Below are positions 29,513 through 38,033 of a DNA stretch of 64,000 nucleotides, one piece after another. The DNA lies in assembly GCA_016714745.1 (NCBI GenBank), contig JADKCG010000003.1, positions 62,001-126,000 of the forward strand, written 5' to 3'. Both the position numbers and the translations under genes were made by a program. Each line of letters begins with the position of its first letter. The first letter of the stretch is position 1. A model generated the notes under the pieces. That model saw nothing but the letters and a program-made list of their open reading frames with translations, made no database searches and was not told the origin of the DNA. This DNA is from Elusimicrobiota bacterium (GTDB lineage: Bacteria; Elusimicrobiota; Elusimicrobia; FEN-1173).

Positions 29513-30232
29513 ATGTTTCAAATGACGTGGATGAAAAGCATTAATCTGGTGCTCGTTGGGACCTTGTTGGTGGGGTGTTCCCATACGCTGGAAGTGAAGA
29601 ACATTGCTGAATACAAATCGGATTCTTTGGTCCAGAAAATCAATAAGCCCATTTCCATCGGCCTTGTTTTCAACGAAGGCAATGATACCGATCTTCGGCA
29701 AATGGTTAAGGAGATTGGGTCTGAACTTCAGAAATACAGCACTGAGGTCATTTACCCCTTCAACTCTAATGGGTATAAAAAAGTGGATGTGGAAGCCCGG
29801 GTTTCCATCGAGTCCGAATACAAAGGGTCAGGCGCTAATTTCTGGATTAACTGGCCGGGATTTCTCGTGTTTGCGCCCGCGTGGAACGGGTATGTGTATA
29901 AGATCAATTACGATGTGAACGTCGTTCTTTTTGACACCGCCAAAAATAAAATGATTGACAAATTCTCTTTGCCGATCAATTTGGATATCCGACACGCCTC
30001 CATTAATCGCACCTGGACGGAATTAAGTTGGTTGGAAGTGAGCGCGATTGCTTTCATCGGCGGCCTCGCTTTTACTCAGTATAGCCCTAGCGTCACGCCG
30101 CTCGTGGTTCATTCCACATCGCGCACGCTCGGCAACTATATCGCCGAGGAGATCGTTAACCATCTAAACGCGTCAGGCCTTTATTCCCAGATCTTCGTGC
30201 GCGAAATTACCGAGTGGCTGGCGTCTCGCTAA
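29513..30232 (+). CDS. Lipoprotein of unknown function
   Basis: The N-terminus ends with a lipobox (LVGTLLVGC), giving a lipid-anchored Cys at residue 22. The 239-residue body contains a strand-rich region (VDVEARVSIESEYKG, VYKINYDVNVVLFDT). It is reminiscent of small LptE- or CsgG-like outer-membrane lipoproteins, but I cannot name a family. It follows the previous gene by 39 bases. Confidence 0.7.
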   Translation: MFQMTWMKSINLVLVGTLLVGCSHTLEVKNIAEYKSDSLVQKINKPISIGLVFNEGNDTDLRQMVKEIGSELQKYSTEVIYPFNSNGYKKVDVEARVSIESEYKGSGANFWINWPGFLVFAPAWNGYVYKINYDVNVVLFDTAKNKMIDKFSLPINLDIRHASINRTWTELSWLEVSAIAFIGGLAFTQYSPSVTPLVVHSTSRTLGNYIAEEIVNHLNASGLYSQIFVREITEWLASR

Positions 30233-30310
30233 AAAAAGATCTTCCTCGCTGGCTGTGGGTTTGGCTACTGAAAAAGACGTGAGGGAATGCCTGGGCGATT
30301 GGCGAATGGA

Positions 30311-30518
30311 GAAAATAGGGGACGCTTACAAGATATCAAGTTAACGCGTGTCTCTTTATCCGGCTGAAGTGAAAAGTGAGAATTCAAAGATCCTCACTGC
30401 GGGCGAGATAGGCGGAGGCGATGGCGGCAATGACGGGGCGCTTTTGAAGCAAGAGGGTTTGAACCAAGGAAGTCAAAATGCTGTGGGCATGGGCGCCGGC
30501 CTCGGTGCGATTATGGGA
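30311..30518. repeat. Long direct repeat, copy A
   Basis: These 208 bases recur at 34248-34457 with only a few differences. Both begin GAAAATAGGGGACGCTTAC and end GTGCGATTATGGGA. The pair brackets the second RHS unit and the barrel gene. On the minus strand the copies read as a short peptide fragment (VQTLLLQKRPVIAAIASAYL), so they may be the end of a lost gene. This fills most of the 30233-30600 gap. A second GGGGACG tip follows at 30525. Confidence 0.85.
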
Positions 30519-30600
30519 GAAATGGGGGACGCTTACAAGATGTCAACATAAGCGCTCCACCCTTCTTTCGTATCTTGTTGTAGAATTGATTACGAACCCA

Positions 30601-32775
30601 ATGAAAAAATATTTGTCTCTCCTTTTTGTAAGTTTTTTTGCCTTCTCTGCCCTTGCTAACCCCCTGCCCCTCTGCCCCCCGTTGACCGCCATGATCACCG
30701 CACAATCGGTTCCTACCAGGACCCCAGGCTGGTTACGACACCAACCTACGGACGGTCGCACAATCGGCGCTGTGAGAACCCCCTACACGTTTCAATTCAT
30801 GAGCTGGGACTTGGATGGAGACCCCATCAAATATCGGATCAACTGGGGAGACGGCACCCCCCTGCAAGACACCATTTCCGGCCCCGGTGGAGTGCTTGTC
30901 ACAGCCACGCATAGTTGGACGACCGCTGGGACGTATAACGTGAAAGTACAGGCGGTTCAAACGGTGAGCGGGGTGGAGAAGGCTTCAGCCTGGAGCCCGA
31001 CATATGGGTTCAATGTTGCGGCAAGCGTAGGTGCGAAGCTGGAAGGGTTTCTGCTGATTGGCCCGAGCGGTAATGCGGCCAGTTCTGTAAGCACCCGCGT
31101 GACCATGACAATCGGGGAACCGGTGGTGACACCGATGACGTCGGCTAACTACGGGATCTCCCTGGGTTACCAGGGCGCGGTCACTTCGCCCAGTTCAAGC
31201 AGTCCGCTCACTTTAGGCGCCGCAGGACCTGGTGGGCAGGAGACACTGCCGCCAGGGCGGCCCAGCATGTCGGCCACGTTATCTTTGACGGGCACCACGA
31301 CCGCAGAGGTGAGCCAAATTGCGCAATCTCTTCGACAGAACCCCCTGGCCCAGTTGCGAGACGCCAACGGCAACTATCGTGTCAGCAACGGAAAATGGAT
31401 TAAATTCGACGCCAATAATCGCCCCGTCAGGATCATCACGGGTGATGGCACGAAGACAGAGATGGTCTACACGTACGATGGCGCGAGGGTAAAAAAGACA
31501 GTCACCCCGCCCAGCGGCCCCGCATTAACCACGATCTACATTGGCGACATCTACGAGCAAACAGGAAGTCAAGGCACAGCTCACATCTTTGCGGGTGGCC
31601 AACGAATCGCCTCAAAGACGGGAGACGCTGTCCTCTATTTCCACCAAGACCACCTGGGAAGCACGAGCCTGATCACCAACAACGCCGGGGCCGTGGTTCA
31701 AACCACGCGCTACATGCCCTTCGGTAGTATTTACAGTAGTAGCGGCTCCCTCACTGATGTTGGTTTCACTGGTCATCGACACGATTTCAGCGACGGGCTG
31801 ATCTACATGAAGGCGCGGTACTACGACCCGGGGCTCGGGAAATTTATTTCGGCCGATGACATCGTTCAATCACCATACGATCCACAAACACTAAACCGAT
31901 ATGCCTATTGTCGTAACAATCCCGTGAACCTAGTGGATCCGGACGGGCATCTTTTCTTTTTGGCACCAATCGTAATAGCGGCGGTTGTGGGTGCCGCTGC
32001 TGGGGCTACCATTGCGGCAATAAACGGGGCAAACGGAGGGGCCATTTGGACAGCGACATGGCACGGGGCGGTCCAAGGGGCCGCTTTCGCTGGAACGGCA
32101 ATGGTGGGAGGTCCGTTAGCCGGGGGGATGGTGGCTGGGGGCCTTGGCGCGGCGCTCAACGGTGGTGGAATGGGCGCCATCATGCAAGGGGCAGCGTTTG
32201 GTGGTATCACGGCCGGAATCGCTGGAAGCATTCCTGTCCCGCAAAACGCGATAGGGGCATTTGCCACGCGCATGGGAACAGGGGCCTTGCTGGGCGGGGG
32301 GATGTCGTCAATGATGGGTGGAAGTTTCGGCCAAGGCGCTATGCAGGGGGCCATGTATGCCGGAATATCGGCGGCATACTCTGCGGGAGCAAATTACGCC
32401 GCGACGCGGTATTACAACAACCAGATCGAGAGTATTGCCAGAAATGGCAAAATTTCTTTTGAAGAACGGGCCCAAAGTATTGAAGCTCTTTACACAAAAG
32501 GGACGTCCATGGGGTTGAAGCTCAACGACGTAAGTATGAGTGAAACCAGAATTTCCGGGAATGTGGAAGCCATGTATAACTGGTTGGGAGATGATGCTCG
32601 GGGGATCACGAATAATTCTGGGGACAAGATATTTATGTCCGCTGATGGAGACCGAAAGATCAGGTTCGATATCAATAATCCACACGGAGATGATCCTCAC
32701 ATTCACTTTCAAAACCGAATAGACGGGAAGTGGAGGGATGCTTTTGACGACCACCGCTATTACATAAAAAAATGA
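30601..32775 (+). CDS. Short RHS core protein with own signal peptide and toxin-like tip
   Basis: The ATG at 30601 gives a clean signal peptide (MKKYLSLLFVSFFAFSALA). The frame runs open further upstream, but into repeat sequence. A PKD-like module (from about residue 78) and an RHS core (YFHQDHLGSTSLITN near 346 to NPVNLVDPDGHLF near 451) are close copies of residues 1660-2050 of the giant RHS protein. The SpvB, FG-GAP and most YD repeats are absent. The tip differs: a Gly/Ala-rich hydrophobic stretch (455-600) and a polar end with PHGDDPHIHFQ and FDDHRYYIKK, whose His-rich pattern suggests a metal-dependent or nuclease-type toxin. The next gene overlaps by four bases. Confidence 0.85.
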   Translation: MKKYLSLLFVSFFAFSALANPLPLCPPLTAMITAQSVPTRTPGWLRHQPTDGRTIGAVRTPYTFQFMSWDLDGDPIKYRINWGDGTPLQDTISGPGGVLVTATHSWTTAGTYNVKVQAVQTVSGVEKASAWSPTYGFNVAASVGAKLEGFLLIGPSGNAASSVSTRVTMTIGEPVVTPMTSANYGISLGYQGAVTSPSSSSPLTLGAAGPGGQETLPPGRPSMSATLSLTGTTTAEVSQIAQSLRQNPLAQLRDANGNYRVSNGKWIKFDANNRPVRIITGDGTKTEMVYTYDGARVKKTVTPPSGPALTTIYIGDIYEQTGSQGTAHIFAGGQRIASKTGDAVLYFHQDHLGSTSLITNNAGAVVQTTRYMPFGSIYSSSGSLTDVGFTGHRHDFSDGLIYMKARYYDPGLGKFISADDIVQSPYDPQTLNRYAYCRNNPVNLVDPDGHLFFLAPIVIAAVVGAAAGATIAAINGANGGAIWTATWHGAVQGAAFAGTAMVGGPLAGGMVAGGLGAALNGGGMGAIMQGAAFGGITAGIAGSIPVPQNAIGAFATRMGTGALLGGGMSSMMGGSFGQGAMQGAMYAGISAAYSAGANYAATRYYNNQIESIARNGKISFEERAQSIEALYTKGTSMGLKLNDVSMSETRISGNVEAMYNWLGDDARGITNNSGDKIFMSADGDRKIRFDINNPHGDDPHIHFQNRIDGKWRDAFDDHRYYIKK

Positions 32776-32978
32776 GTCTGATAAAACTGTCTTCCACTGT
32801 TGGCGAAAGAAAATTTGTTATTCAACAGGATCGCCCTGAGGTCGGGTTCTATTTGTTCGTTTATGAAAACAACAAATGCGTTCAGGATCATTTGCAGGAC
32901 GATTTAGAAACCGTGAAGAGATTTGCTTTGGAAGAGTTTTCTGTCCCTTATGAAAGTTGGCGGCCCGAGGAAGAATGA
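32772..32978 (+). CDS. Probable immunity protein for the RHS tip
   Basis: The 68-residue, acidic, cytosolic protein (VGFYLFVYENNKCVQDHLQD, EEFSVPYESW) starts inside the stop of the toxin-like gene (ATGA). Small acidic proteins with this Y-L-x-V-x-x-x-x-x-x-C and LQDxLE pattern are common directly downstream of polymorphic toxins (recollection). The role as cognate immunity protein is inferred from size, coupling and position. Confidence 0.65.
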   Translation: MSLIKLSSTVGERKFVIQQDRPEVGFYLFVYENNKCVQDHLQDDLETVKRFALEEFSVPYESWRPEEE

Positions 32979-33007
32979 AAATACTGGAGGGTTAAGGGGA
33001 CGAGGGT

Positions 33008-33107
33008 TAAGGGGACGTACTCAGGTTATCAGTTTTCTTGACATGGTGGACTTGGATGATTGGTATCTCGCCATGCCGCGTCAATCGCGATTGCTGATTC
33101 CCGAATG
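33008..33107. repeat. Repeat remnant copy 2 (GGGGACG-tipped)
   Basis: This matches 28742-28844. It encodes in one plus-strand frame a DLDDWYLAM...RLLIPEC peptide and starts with GGGGACGTACTC. It occupies the gap between the immunity gene and the barrel gene (32979-33265), in which I see no other gene. Confidence 0.65.
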
Positions 33108-33265
33108 CGAATCGAAGGAAACCCTGACGGTTGCATTGTTAATCCGTAACGAGAAAAGGTGACTTTGAGCTGGAAAGTTGAAATGAGACGTCCTATTATA
33201 AAGAGACGCCATTGATTCACCATGGATATACTGGCGATCTGGTGGTTAACTTTAAGGAGTGTTAA

Positions 33266-34222
33266 ATGAAATTGACATGGCGGGGAATGTCTATGGCATT
33301 GTTTGGCGCAGTTATGGTTTTTACGGGGAGCGTTTTTGCGTCCGAAATTCCTGTTGGGAAAAAAGTTCAGATTCATTTAAAAAGTGGGACTATTCTTGAG
33401 GGGGTCATATACGGCGTCAGCAAAGACCAAAAAGAAATTTCTTTGGTCGACTTCACAGAGCCAGTTAAAATAGCTTCAATTCAAAAGATCATTATCCTAA
33501 GAAACCAAACAATGGTCCCGATTGAAAAAGAAGGAGCTGGGCAGAAAGCCGATAAGAAACCTCACTACGTTCTTGGGGAGACGCCGGGTGGCAACACGGA
33601 ACATAAAGTCCATTTCTTTTGCCAAATAGAAACCTGGTCGACCGCGGATGCGTTTAAGGAATCGAAGGAGGCAACTAAGGAAATTTTGAACGATCCTTCT
33701 TTGCCTTTTAATGAGTCTTCAGTGGAAATTGAAAGCGGGGTCGGTGGCCGAATAGGCTTTTTGGCCTCTATGGAGGAGGATGGATATTTGTTGGGGGGTA
33801 GTCTCGGCTACATTAAGGGTCCCACAGGGACTTTCACCTTTTCCGATGGGAATTCCCCTCCCAACAACGAGGCCCGAATTGAGGAAAAAACATCATTCAT
33901 CCGGATCATGGCCGAAGGCCGCAAGCACTTCACTTTAAACAAAACAGTGGGAATCCGCCTTGGGGCGGGTCTTGGCTTCGCCATTGGAAATATCGAAGAC
34001 ACCTACACTTTTTTCATTAATCCGTTTCGATCCTCCATGAGCCAGTCACAGAGTTGGACTGGCTTGACTTGGGAGTTGACCCCGTCCATTCTTTTTAAAG
34101 CGGGGGAAACAAATATTGAATTCGGGATTACCTATGCTTCTTTACCGACGCTCGGCGAAAACGATGACTTTTATGAATTTAAATGGAATCCGTTAGGCCT
34201 TCATTTGGGATTGGGGTTCTAA
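33266..34222 (+). CDS. Outer-membrane beta-barrel protein with small N-terminal domain
   Basis: A signal peptide (ending GSVFAS) is followed by a short SH3/Sm-like beta domain (KKVQIHLKSGTILEGVIYGV). The C-terminal two thirds have alternating amphipathic strands ending in a terminal aromatic strand (LGLHLGLGF), as in outer-membrane barrels. The AAGGAG site at 33253 supports the start. The function is unknown. It is within the repeat-flanked segment. Confidence 0.7.
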   Translation: MKLTWRGMSMALFGAVMVFTGSVFASEIPVGKKVQIHLKSGTILEGVIYGVSKDQKEISLVDFTEPVKIASIQKIIILRNQTMVPIEKEGAGQKADKKPHYVLGETPGGNTEHKVHFFCQIETWSTADAFKESKEATKEILNDPSLPFNESSVEIESGVGGRIGFLASMEEDGYLLGGSLGYIKGPTGTFTFSDGNSPPNNEARIEEKTSFIRIMAEGRKHFTLNKTVGIRLGAGLGFAIGNIEDTYTFFINPFRSSMSQSQSWTGLTWELTPSILFKAGETNIEFGITYASLPTLGENDDFYEFKWNPLGLHLGLGF

Positions 34223-34247
34223 AAGATAAAGTCGATGGGGGAGTGGG

Positions 34248-34457
34248 GAAAATAGGGGACGCTTACAAGATATCAAGTTAACGCGTGTCTCTTTATCCGG
34301 CTGAAGTGAAAAGTGAAGAATTCAAAGATCCCTGCCTGCGGGCGAGATAGGCGGAGGCGATGGCGGCAATGACGGGGCGCTTTTGAAGCAAGAGGGTTTG
34401 AACCAAGGAAGTCAAAATGCTGTGGGCATGGGCGCCGGCCTCGGTGCGATTATGGGA
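34248..34457. repeat. Long direct repeat, copy B
   Basis: This is the second copy of 30311-30518. It is followed at 34474 by a GGGGACGTTCTC tip. With the two sites described next it fills the 402-base gap 34223-34624. Confidence 0.85.
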
Positions 34458-34524
34458 CAAGAGAGGGAAGAGAGGGGACGTTCTCAACTAATCAACTAGC
34501 TATTGCGATGGAAGTGAGGAAAAT

Positions 34525-34570
34525 AGGGTCGAGTAGCCTGGAGAAGCAATCCCCCGGGCTACTCGACCCT
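34525..34570. repeat. Perfect 14-base inverted repeat
   Basis: AGGGTCGAGTAGCC (34525-34538) and GGCTACTCGACCCT (34557-34570) can form a strong stem with an 18-base loop. No T run follows, so it is not a clear terminator. Confidence 0.7.
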
Positions 34571-34589
34571 ACGTCACTAACAAATAATC

Positions 34590-34618
34590 TTGACAGCGTT
34601 AGTTTATCCGGATAATAT
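34590..34618 (+). promoter_or_regulatory. Consensus promoter with palindromic operator, likely leaderless
   Basis: TTGACA (34590-34595), a 17-base spacer and TATAAT-like TAATAT (34613-34618) form a near-perfect sigma-70 promoter. The expected transcription start coincides with the ATG at 34625, so the mRNA would have no leader. A perfect palindrome TTATCCGGATAA (34604-34615) overlaps the -10 box and is a candidate repressor site. Confidence 0.7.
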
Positions 34619-34624
34619 AACGAC

Positions 34625-35767
34625 ATGAGATCGATTATAAAAAGAGCCCTGTCTCTTCATCTCCCTCCAGGGAAATCCGCCTTCCTCTGGGGGCCGCGAA
34701 AGGTGGGGAAAAGTTATTGGATTCGCCACTCTCTTCCGAACGTCCCCGTCATTGATTTATTAAAAACAGAAGTCTTTGCGGACTTCGCTTCTCGTCCCTC
34801 GCTTCTTCGAGAAAGACATCAAAGCCACAAGGGCCTATTGGTGATTGATGAAGTCCAGAAAATCCCTGCTCTTCTTGATGAAGTTCATTGGCTGATTGAG
34901 AACAAGGGGCTCTCTTTCCTTTTGACGGGGTCCAGTGCCCGAAAGCTTCGTCGCGGCCACGCCAACCTTCTTGGCGGCAGGGCCTGGAAACGCACCATGA
35001 CCCCTCTCTCCTATACTGAAGTGAAAGGATTTGAATTGGAGAGCGTGATGGTTTCGGGGCTCTTGCCCTCCCATTTCCTCTCGCCAAGTCCCCTTGAAGA
35101 ATTGCGGGCCTATACCTCTGACTACTTGAAAGAAGAGATTGCGGCAGAAGCCTTGGTCCAAAATATCCCAACATTTTCCGATTTCCTGCGCGTGGCCGCG
35201 ATCTCTTCGAGTGAACTTTTGAACTACGCGAATGTGGCCCGGGAAGTGGGGATTTCAAACAGGGTGGTTCGAACCTATTTCGATATTTTGGAAGAAACTT
35301 ACCTGGGTTTTCGAATCCCTCCGTGGAAGAGTTCGAAAAATCGGCGAATGATTTTAACCGAGAAATTCTATCTTTTTGATGTGGGGGTTACGAATTATTT
35401 AGCTCGGCGGCGACCGTTATTGGGAAGCGCGGAGTTCGGCAAATCGTTCGAGCAATTTATCCTCATGGAAATTCTGGCCTACAAAGCCTATCGTTCGCCG
35501 GACCTCCCGGTCACATTTTGGAGGACGAGCACAGGCCAGGAGGTTGATTTTATTTTGGGAGACAAAGAGGTCGCCATTGAAGTGAAGGGGGGGGCGAGGG
35601 TCCATGCCGGAGATCTGGCGGCTTTGAAAGTGATCGCAGAAGACGGGCCGGTAAAGAAAAAAATCGTTGTCTGCCTGGAGCCAGAGTCAAGGAAATTGGA
35701 GGGCGGAATAAGAATTGTGCCTTGGCAACTGTTCCTCAATGAATTATGGGCCGGAGATCTCATTTAA
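34625..35767 (+). CDS. AAA-family ATPase with DUF4143 domain
   Basis: The N-terminal ATPase (AAA_14) has a Walker A variant GPRKVGKSYW, Walker B LLVIDEVQKIP and sensor LTGSSARKLRRG. The C-terminal DUF4143 portion has the nuclease-like pattern TSTGQEVDFILGDKEVAIEVKG. The 380-residue length is normal for the family. These proteins are widespread, often solitary and horizontally moved, and their role is unclear. It stands alone behind a strong promoter with a palindrome over the -10 box. Confidence 0.88.
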   Translation: MRSIIKRALSLHLPPGKSAFLWGPRKVGKSYWIRHSLPNVPVIDLLKTEVFADFASRPSLLRERHQSHKGLLVIDEVQKIPALLDEVHWLIENKGLSFLLTGSSARKLRRGHANLLGGRAWKRTMTPLSYTEVKGFELESVMVSGLLPSHFLSPSPLEELRAYTSDYLKEEIAAEALVQNIPTFSDFLRVAAISSSELLNYANVAREVGISNRVVRTYFDILEETYLGFRIPPWKSSKNRRMILTEKFYLFDVGVTNYLARRRPLLGSAEFGKSFEQFILMEILAYKAYRSPDLPVTFWRTSTGQEVDFILGDKEVAIEVKGGARVHAGDLAALKVIAEDGPVKKKIVVCLEPESRKLEGGIRIVPWQLFLNELWAGDLI

Positions 35768-35896
35768 AAAAGGAAATCCTCGCCCCGCCCGACCGCCCCT
35801 TTTCAACAAAAATTCATCTAAAAATCATTCCCCCACCGAGGCCCTTCGCCTCCGTGGACCATTCCCACTAGAAAAACATGCTAGAATTTTCTGAAT

Positions 35897-36085
35897 ACGA
35901 ACCTGAATGAGTTAAACCCGGACGAAAAGGTGACGTCCGCCATCCCGGTCAGTTCCTTTGATGCGGTGAAGACGAAAGACATGAGCCTCGTGTTGGTTCG
36001 AATGGAGGAGGGCGGTAAGTTCGCCATTCTGGCGCCTGTGGTTGCAGACGAAGAAGACGCACAAAACCTGGAGGAAAAACAATGA
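35897..36085 (+). pseudogene. Internally deleted relic of a gyrA 3' end
   Basis: In one open frame the peptide reads LNPDEKVTSAIPV, FDAVKTKDMSLVL, then jumps to VRMEEGGKFAILAPV and ADEEDAQNLEEKQ. These match GyrA of this window at 6706-6791 and 7326-7410 with about 85-90 % nucleotide identity, and the 530 bases between are deleted. The stop overlaps the next gene's start (ATGA). It seems to preserve an older gyrA end, because the current gyrA ends in repeat-derived codons instead. Confidence 0.85.
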
Positions 36086-36858
36086 AGAATGCAATAGGAC
36101 TGAGAACGGTTGTGGGAGGGGGTATTGTACTGGCGTTAATCTGGCTAGGATTTTCGGTTTTTCAAGGATCGCGGGCGAAAGTCATTTCGGAAGCTCCAAA
36201 AACAATTTCGGAGACACGATATTTCAAGGACGTCTCCCCTTATTTTTATACGCAAATGCCCTTTCTGAAAAAAGGGTTTCAGTTCATCGATTCGTCAAAC
36301 TCTTTGGAAAGTCAGGAAGGGGCAGAGAGCTCTCTTCTGGTGCAACGCGCCAGCAAGGAAGGAGTCTCCGAGTCTCTCCCTGACGCACCGCCCATCCTGA
36401 CGACGAAAGATTTTGCCCCTTATATCAACGTTATTAAAACGGAAAAGGAAGCGCTCACTTACGTCATGTTTTTAAGCCGGAAAGGATATCCGTGGATGGA
36501 ACCTATTCGGTTTAATTATTTTCAGGACATTCCCTTCATAGGCATTGAATTTGTGAATATTTCTTCCGCAACAATAGTCGAAAATTCAATCCGCGGTCCA
36601 CGGGTTTCCGTTGTGGGTGGGAAAAAAGCAAAGAACAAATTTTTCTCCATCGTTCGCACTGTGATTCCCTTGGACCAGCCCAACCTTAACGAAGATAAAA
36701 TTCTTTCCGGGGCCGACTTCCTTCAACTGACTGAGCTCGCAGAAGTGACGGAAAAGGTAACCGAAAATGGAACCTACTCCTTTACGCTCAGGCGGTTCCC
36801 AGTCAAAAACTGTCCCATAGGAAACCCGCTGAAGGCCATTCGCCAAGTCAAAAAGTAA
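36082..36858 (+). CDS. Membrane-anchored protein of unknown function
   Basis: One N-terminal membrane helix (VVGGGIVLALIWLGFSVF) is followed by about 230 extracytoplasmic residues without a recognised domain (YINVIKTEKEALTYVMFLSR, FIGIEFVNISSA). The start overlaps the gyrA relic stop by four bases, which suggests the gene once sat immediately behind a gyrA gene and was translated with it. Confidence 0.6.
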   Translation: MKNAIGLRTVVGGGIVLALIWLGFSVFQGSRAKVISEAPKTISETRYFKDVSPYFYTQMPFLKKGFQFIDSSNSLESQEGAESSLLVQRASKEGVSESLPDAPPILTTKDFAPYINVIKTEKEALTYVMFLSRKGYPWMEPIRFNYFQDIPFIGIEFVNISSATIVENSIRGPRVSVVGGKKAKNKFFSIVRTVIPLDQPNLNEDKILSGADFLQLTELAEVTEKVTENGTYSFTLRRFPVKNCPIGNPLKAIRQVKK

Positions 36859-36985
36859 CCGGGATTCTTCGGTTGGCCCCGGCCGGGGCGGCAGAACCGC
36901 TGAGGCGGAGCGTCTGGTCGGGAGGTGGAGCCCCCTTGTCTGGGAATAGAAGGTGTTCACAGTTCCCTCGTGAACCACAGGAAAC

Positions 36986-37029
36986 CCGGAAGCCCCTGAT
37001 TTATTTGAAATAAATTTCTGTGCTTCCGG
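36986..37029. promoter_or_regulatory. Large hairpin over the metallophosphatase start
   Basis: CCGGAAGC (36986) pairs with GCTTCCGG (37022), and inner arms ATTTATTT and AAATAAAT extend the stem. The GTG start at 37020 overlaps its right arm. It could be a terminator of the upstream gene or a repeat. Before it (36859-36985) there are further GC-rich palindromes (GGCCCCGGCCGGGGC) but no gene. Confidence 0.5.
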
Positions 37030-38024
37030 CTTTTCGGCGGAGGAGGAGGGAGACAATCAAAGAATACCCCCTGGCGCGAAAGCGGGAACGCCGCCGCTTT
37101 CCCCGTCGATGGAATGACCCCGTTTTCGATTTGCGGCGCCGATTTGTCTATGGGATCCCGGCTCTCCTCCTGTTGTTCATGGGACTGCTGGGGGGGTGGA
37201 CTTTTGTTTGGGAACCCTCTCGTCTGGTGGTTCGCACCCACGCCATTCGGGTAAAAGACTGGCCACAAGATTTGCGGCCGTTGCGTGTGGCGTGTTTGGG
37301 CGACATCCACGGGGGGTCCTCCTTTATTGACCGGACGAAGTTGTGGGATGTGGTGCAATTAACGAACAGACAAAAAGCCGACCTGGTGGTGCTTTTGGGC
37401 GATTATGTGGTGATGGGTGTGCTGGGCGGTAATTTCATGGAACCGGAAGACGTGGCGGACGGCCTTCGTGGGTTGGAAGCGCCCCTTGGTGTTTACGTCA
37501 TTTTGGGCAATCACGATTGGTGGTATAACGGTCTCCGGGTGGCCCAGTCGTTTAAGGACGTGGGATACACGGTGCTTCAAAACGAAATTGTTCCGCTGTC
37601 CATCGATGGGCACACGGTAAACGTCGTGGGACTGGAAGATGAGTGGACGCGCCGGCCCGATGTTGTGAAAGTATTGAGCCTGATCCCGGTGGGTGAACCC
37701 ACGATCGTCCTCGCTCATAACCCAGACACTTTTGCCAGGCTTCCCCATGTGAACGGTGTGACGTTTGCGGCCCATACCCATGGCGGGCAGGTTCGGTTTC
37801 CGTTTATGGGCGCGCCCGTTGTGCCTTCCCGGTACCGCCAGCGGTATGTGGCTGGCCATGTGGAGGAAGGCAGTGAACAAATGTTCGTCACGTCGGGGAT
37901 AGGCACCAGCCTCTTGCCTCTCCGTTTCGGCGTTCTCCCCGAAATCGCCGTGATCACCCTTTCAGCGAATACCGAAAGTTCCGGGCGTGCCCAGAAGAAT
38001 CTTTTTGATAAAATCCATCGATAG
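37020..38024 (+). CDS. Membrane-anchored metallophosphoesterase (YaeI-like)
   Basis: A basic N-terminus and one membrane helix (IPALLLLFMGLLGGW) precede a calcineurin-like phosphoesterase with all metal motifs: GDIHGG, GDYV, GNHD, AHNPD and AAHTHGGQ. The YaeI-type family acts on phosphodiesters or UDP-lipids at the membrane surface; the substrate here is unknown. The start is uncertain because the GTG lies in a hairpin and no good ribosome site is seen. The end is nine bases before serS, so the genes are probably co-transcribed. Confidence 0.85.
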   Translation: MLPAFRRRRRETIKEYPLARKRERRRFPRRWNDPVFDLRRRFVYGIPALLLLFMGLLGGWTFVWEPSRLVVRTHAIRVKDWPQDLRPLRVACLGDIHGGSSFIDRTKLWDVVQLTNRQKADLVVLLGDYVVMGVLGGNFMEPEDVADGLRGLEAPLGVYVILGNHDWWYNGLRVAQSFKDVGYTVLQNEIVPLSIDGHTVNVVGLEDEWTRRPDVVKVLSLIPVGEPTIVLAHNPDTFARLPHVNGVTFAAHTHGGQVRFPFMGAPVVPSRYRQRYVAGHVEEGSEQMFVTSGIGTSLLPLRFGVLPEIAVITLSANTESSGRAQKNLFDKIHR

Positions 38025-38033
38025 GAAAAACCC

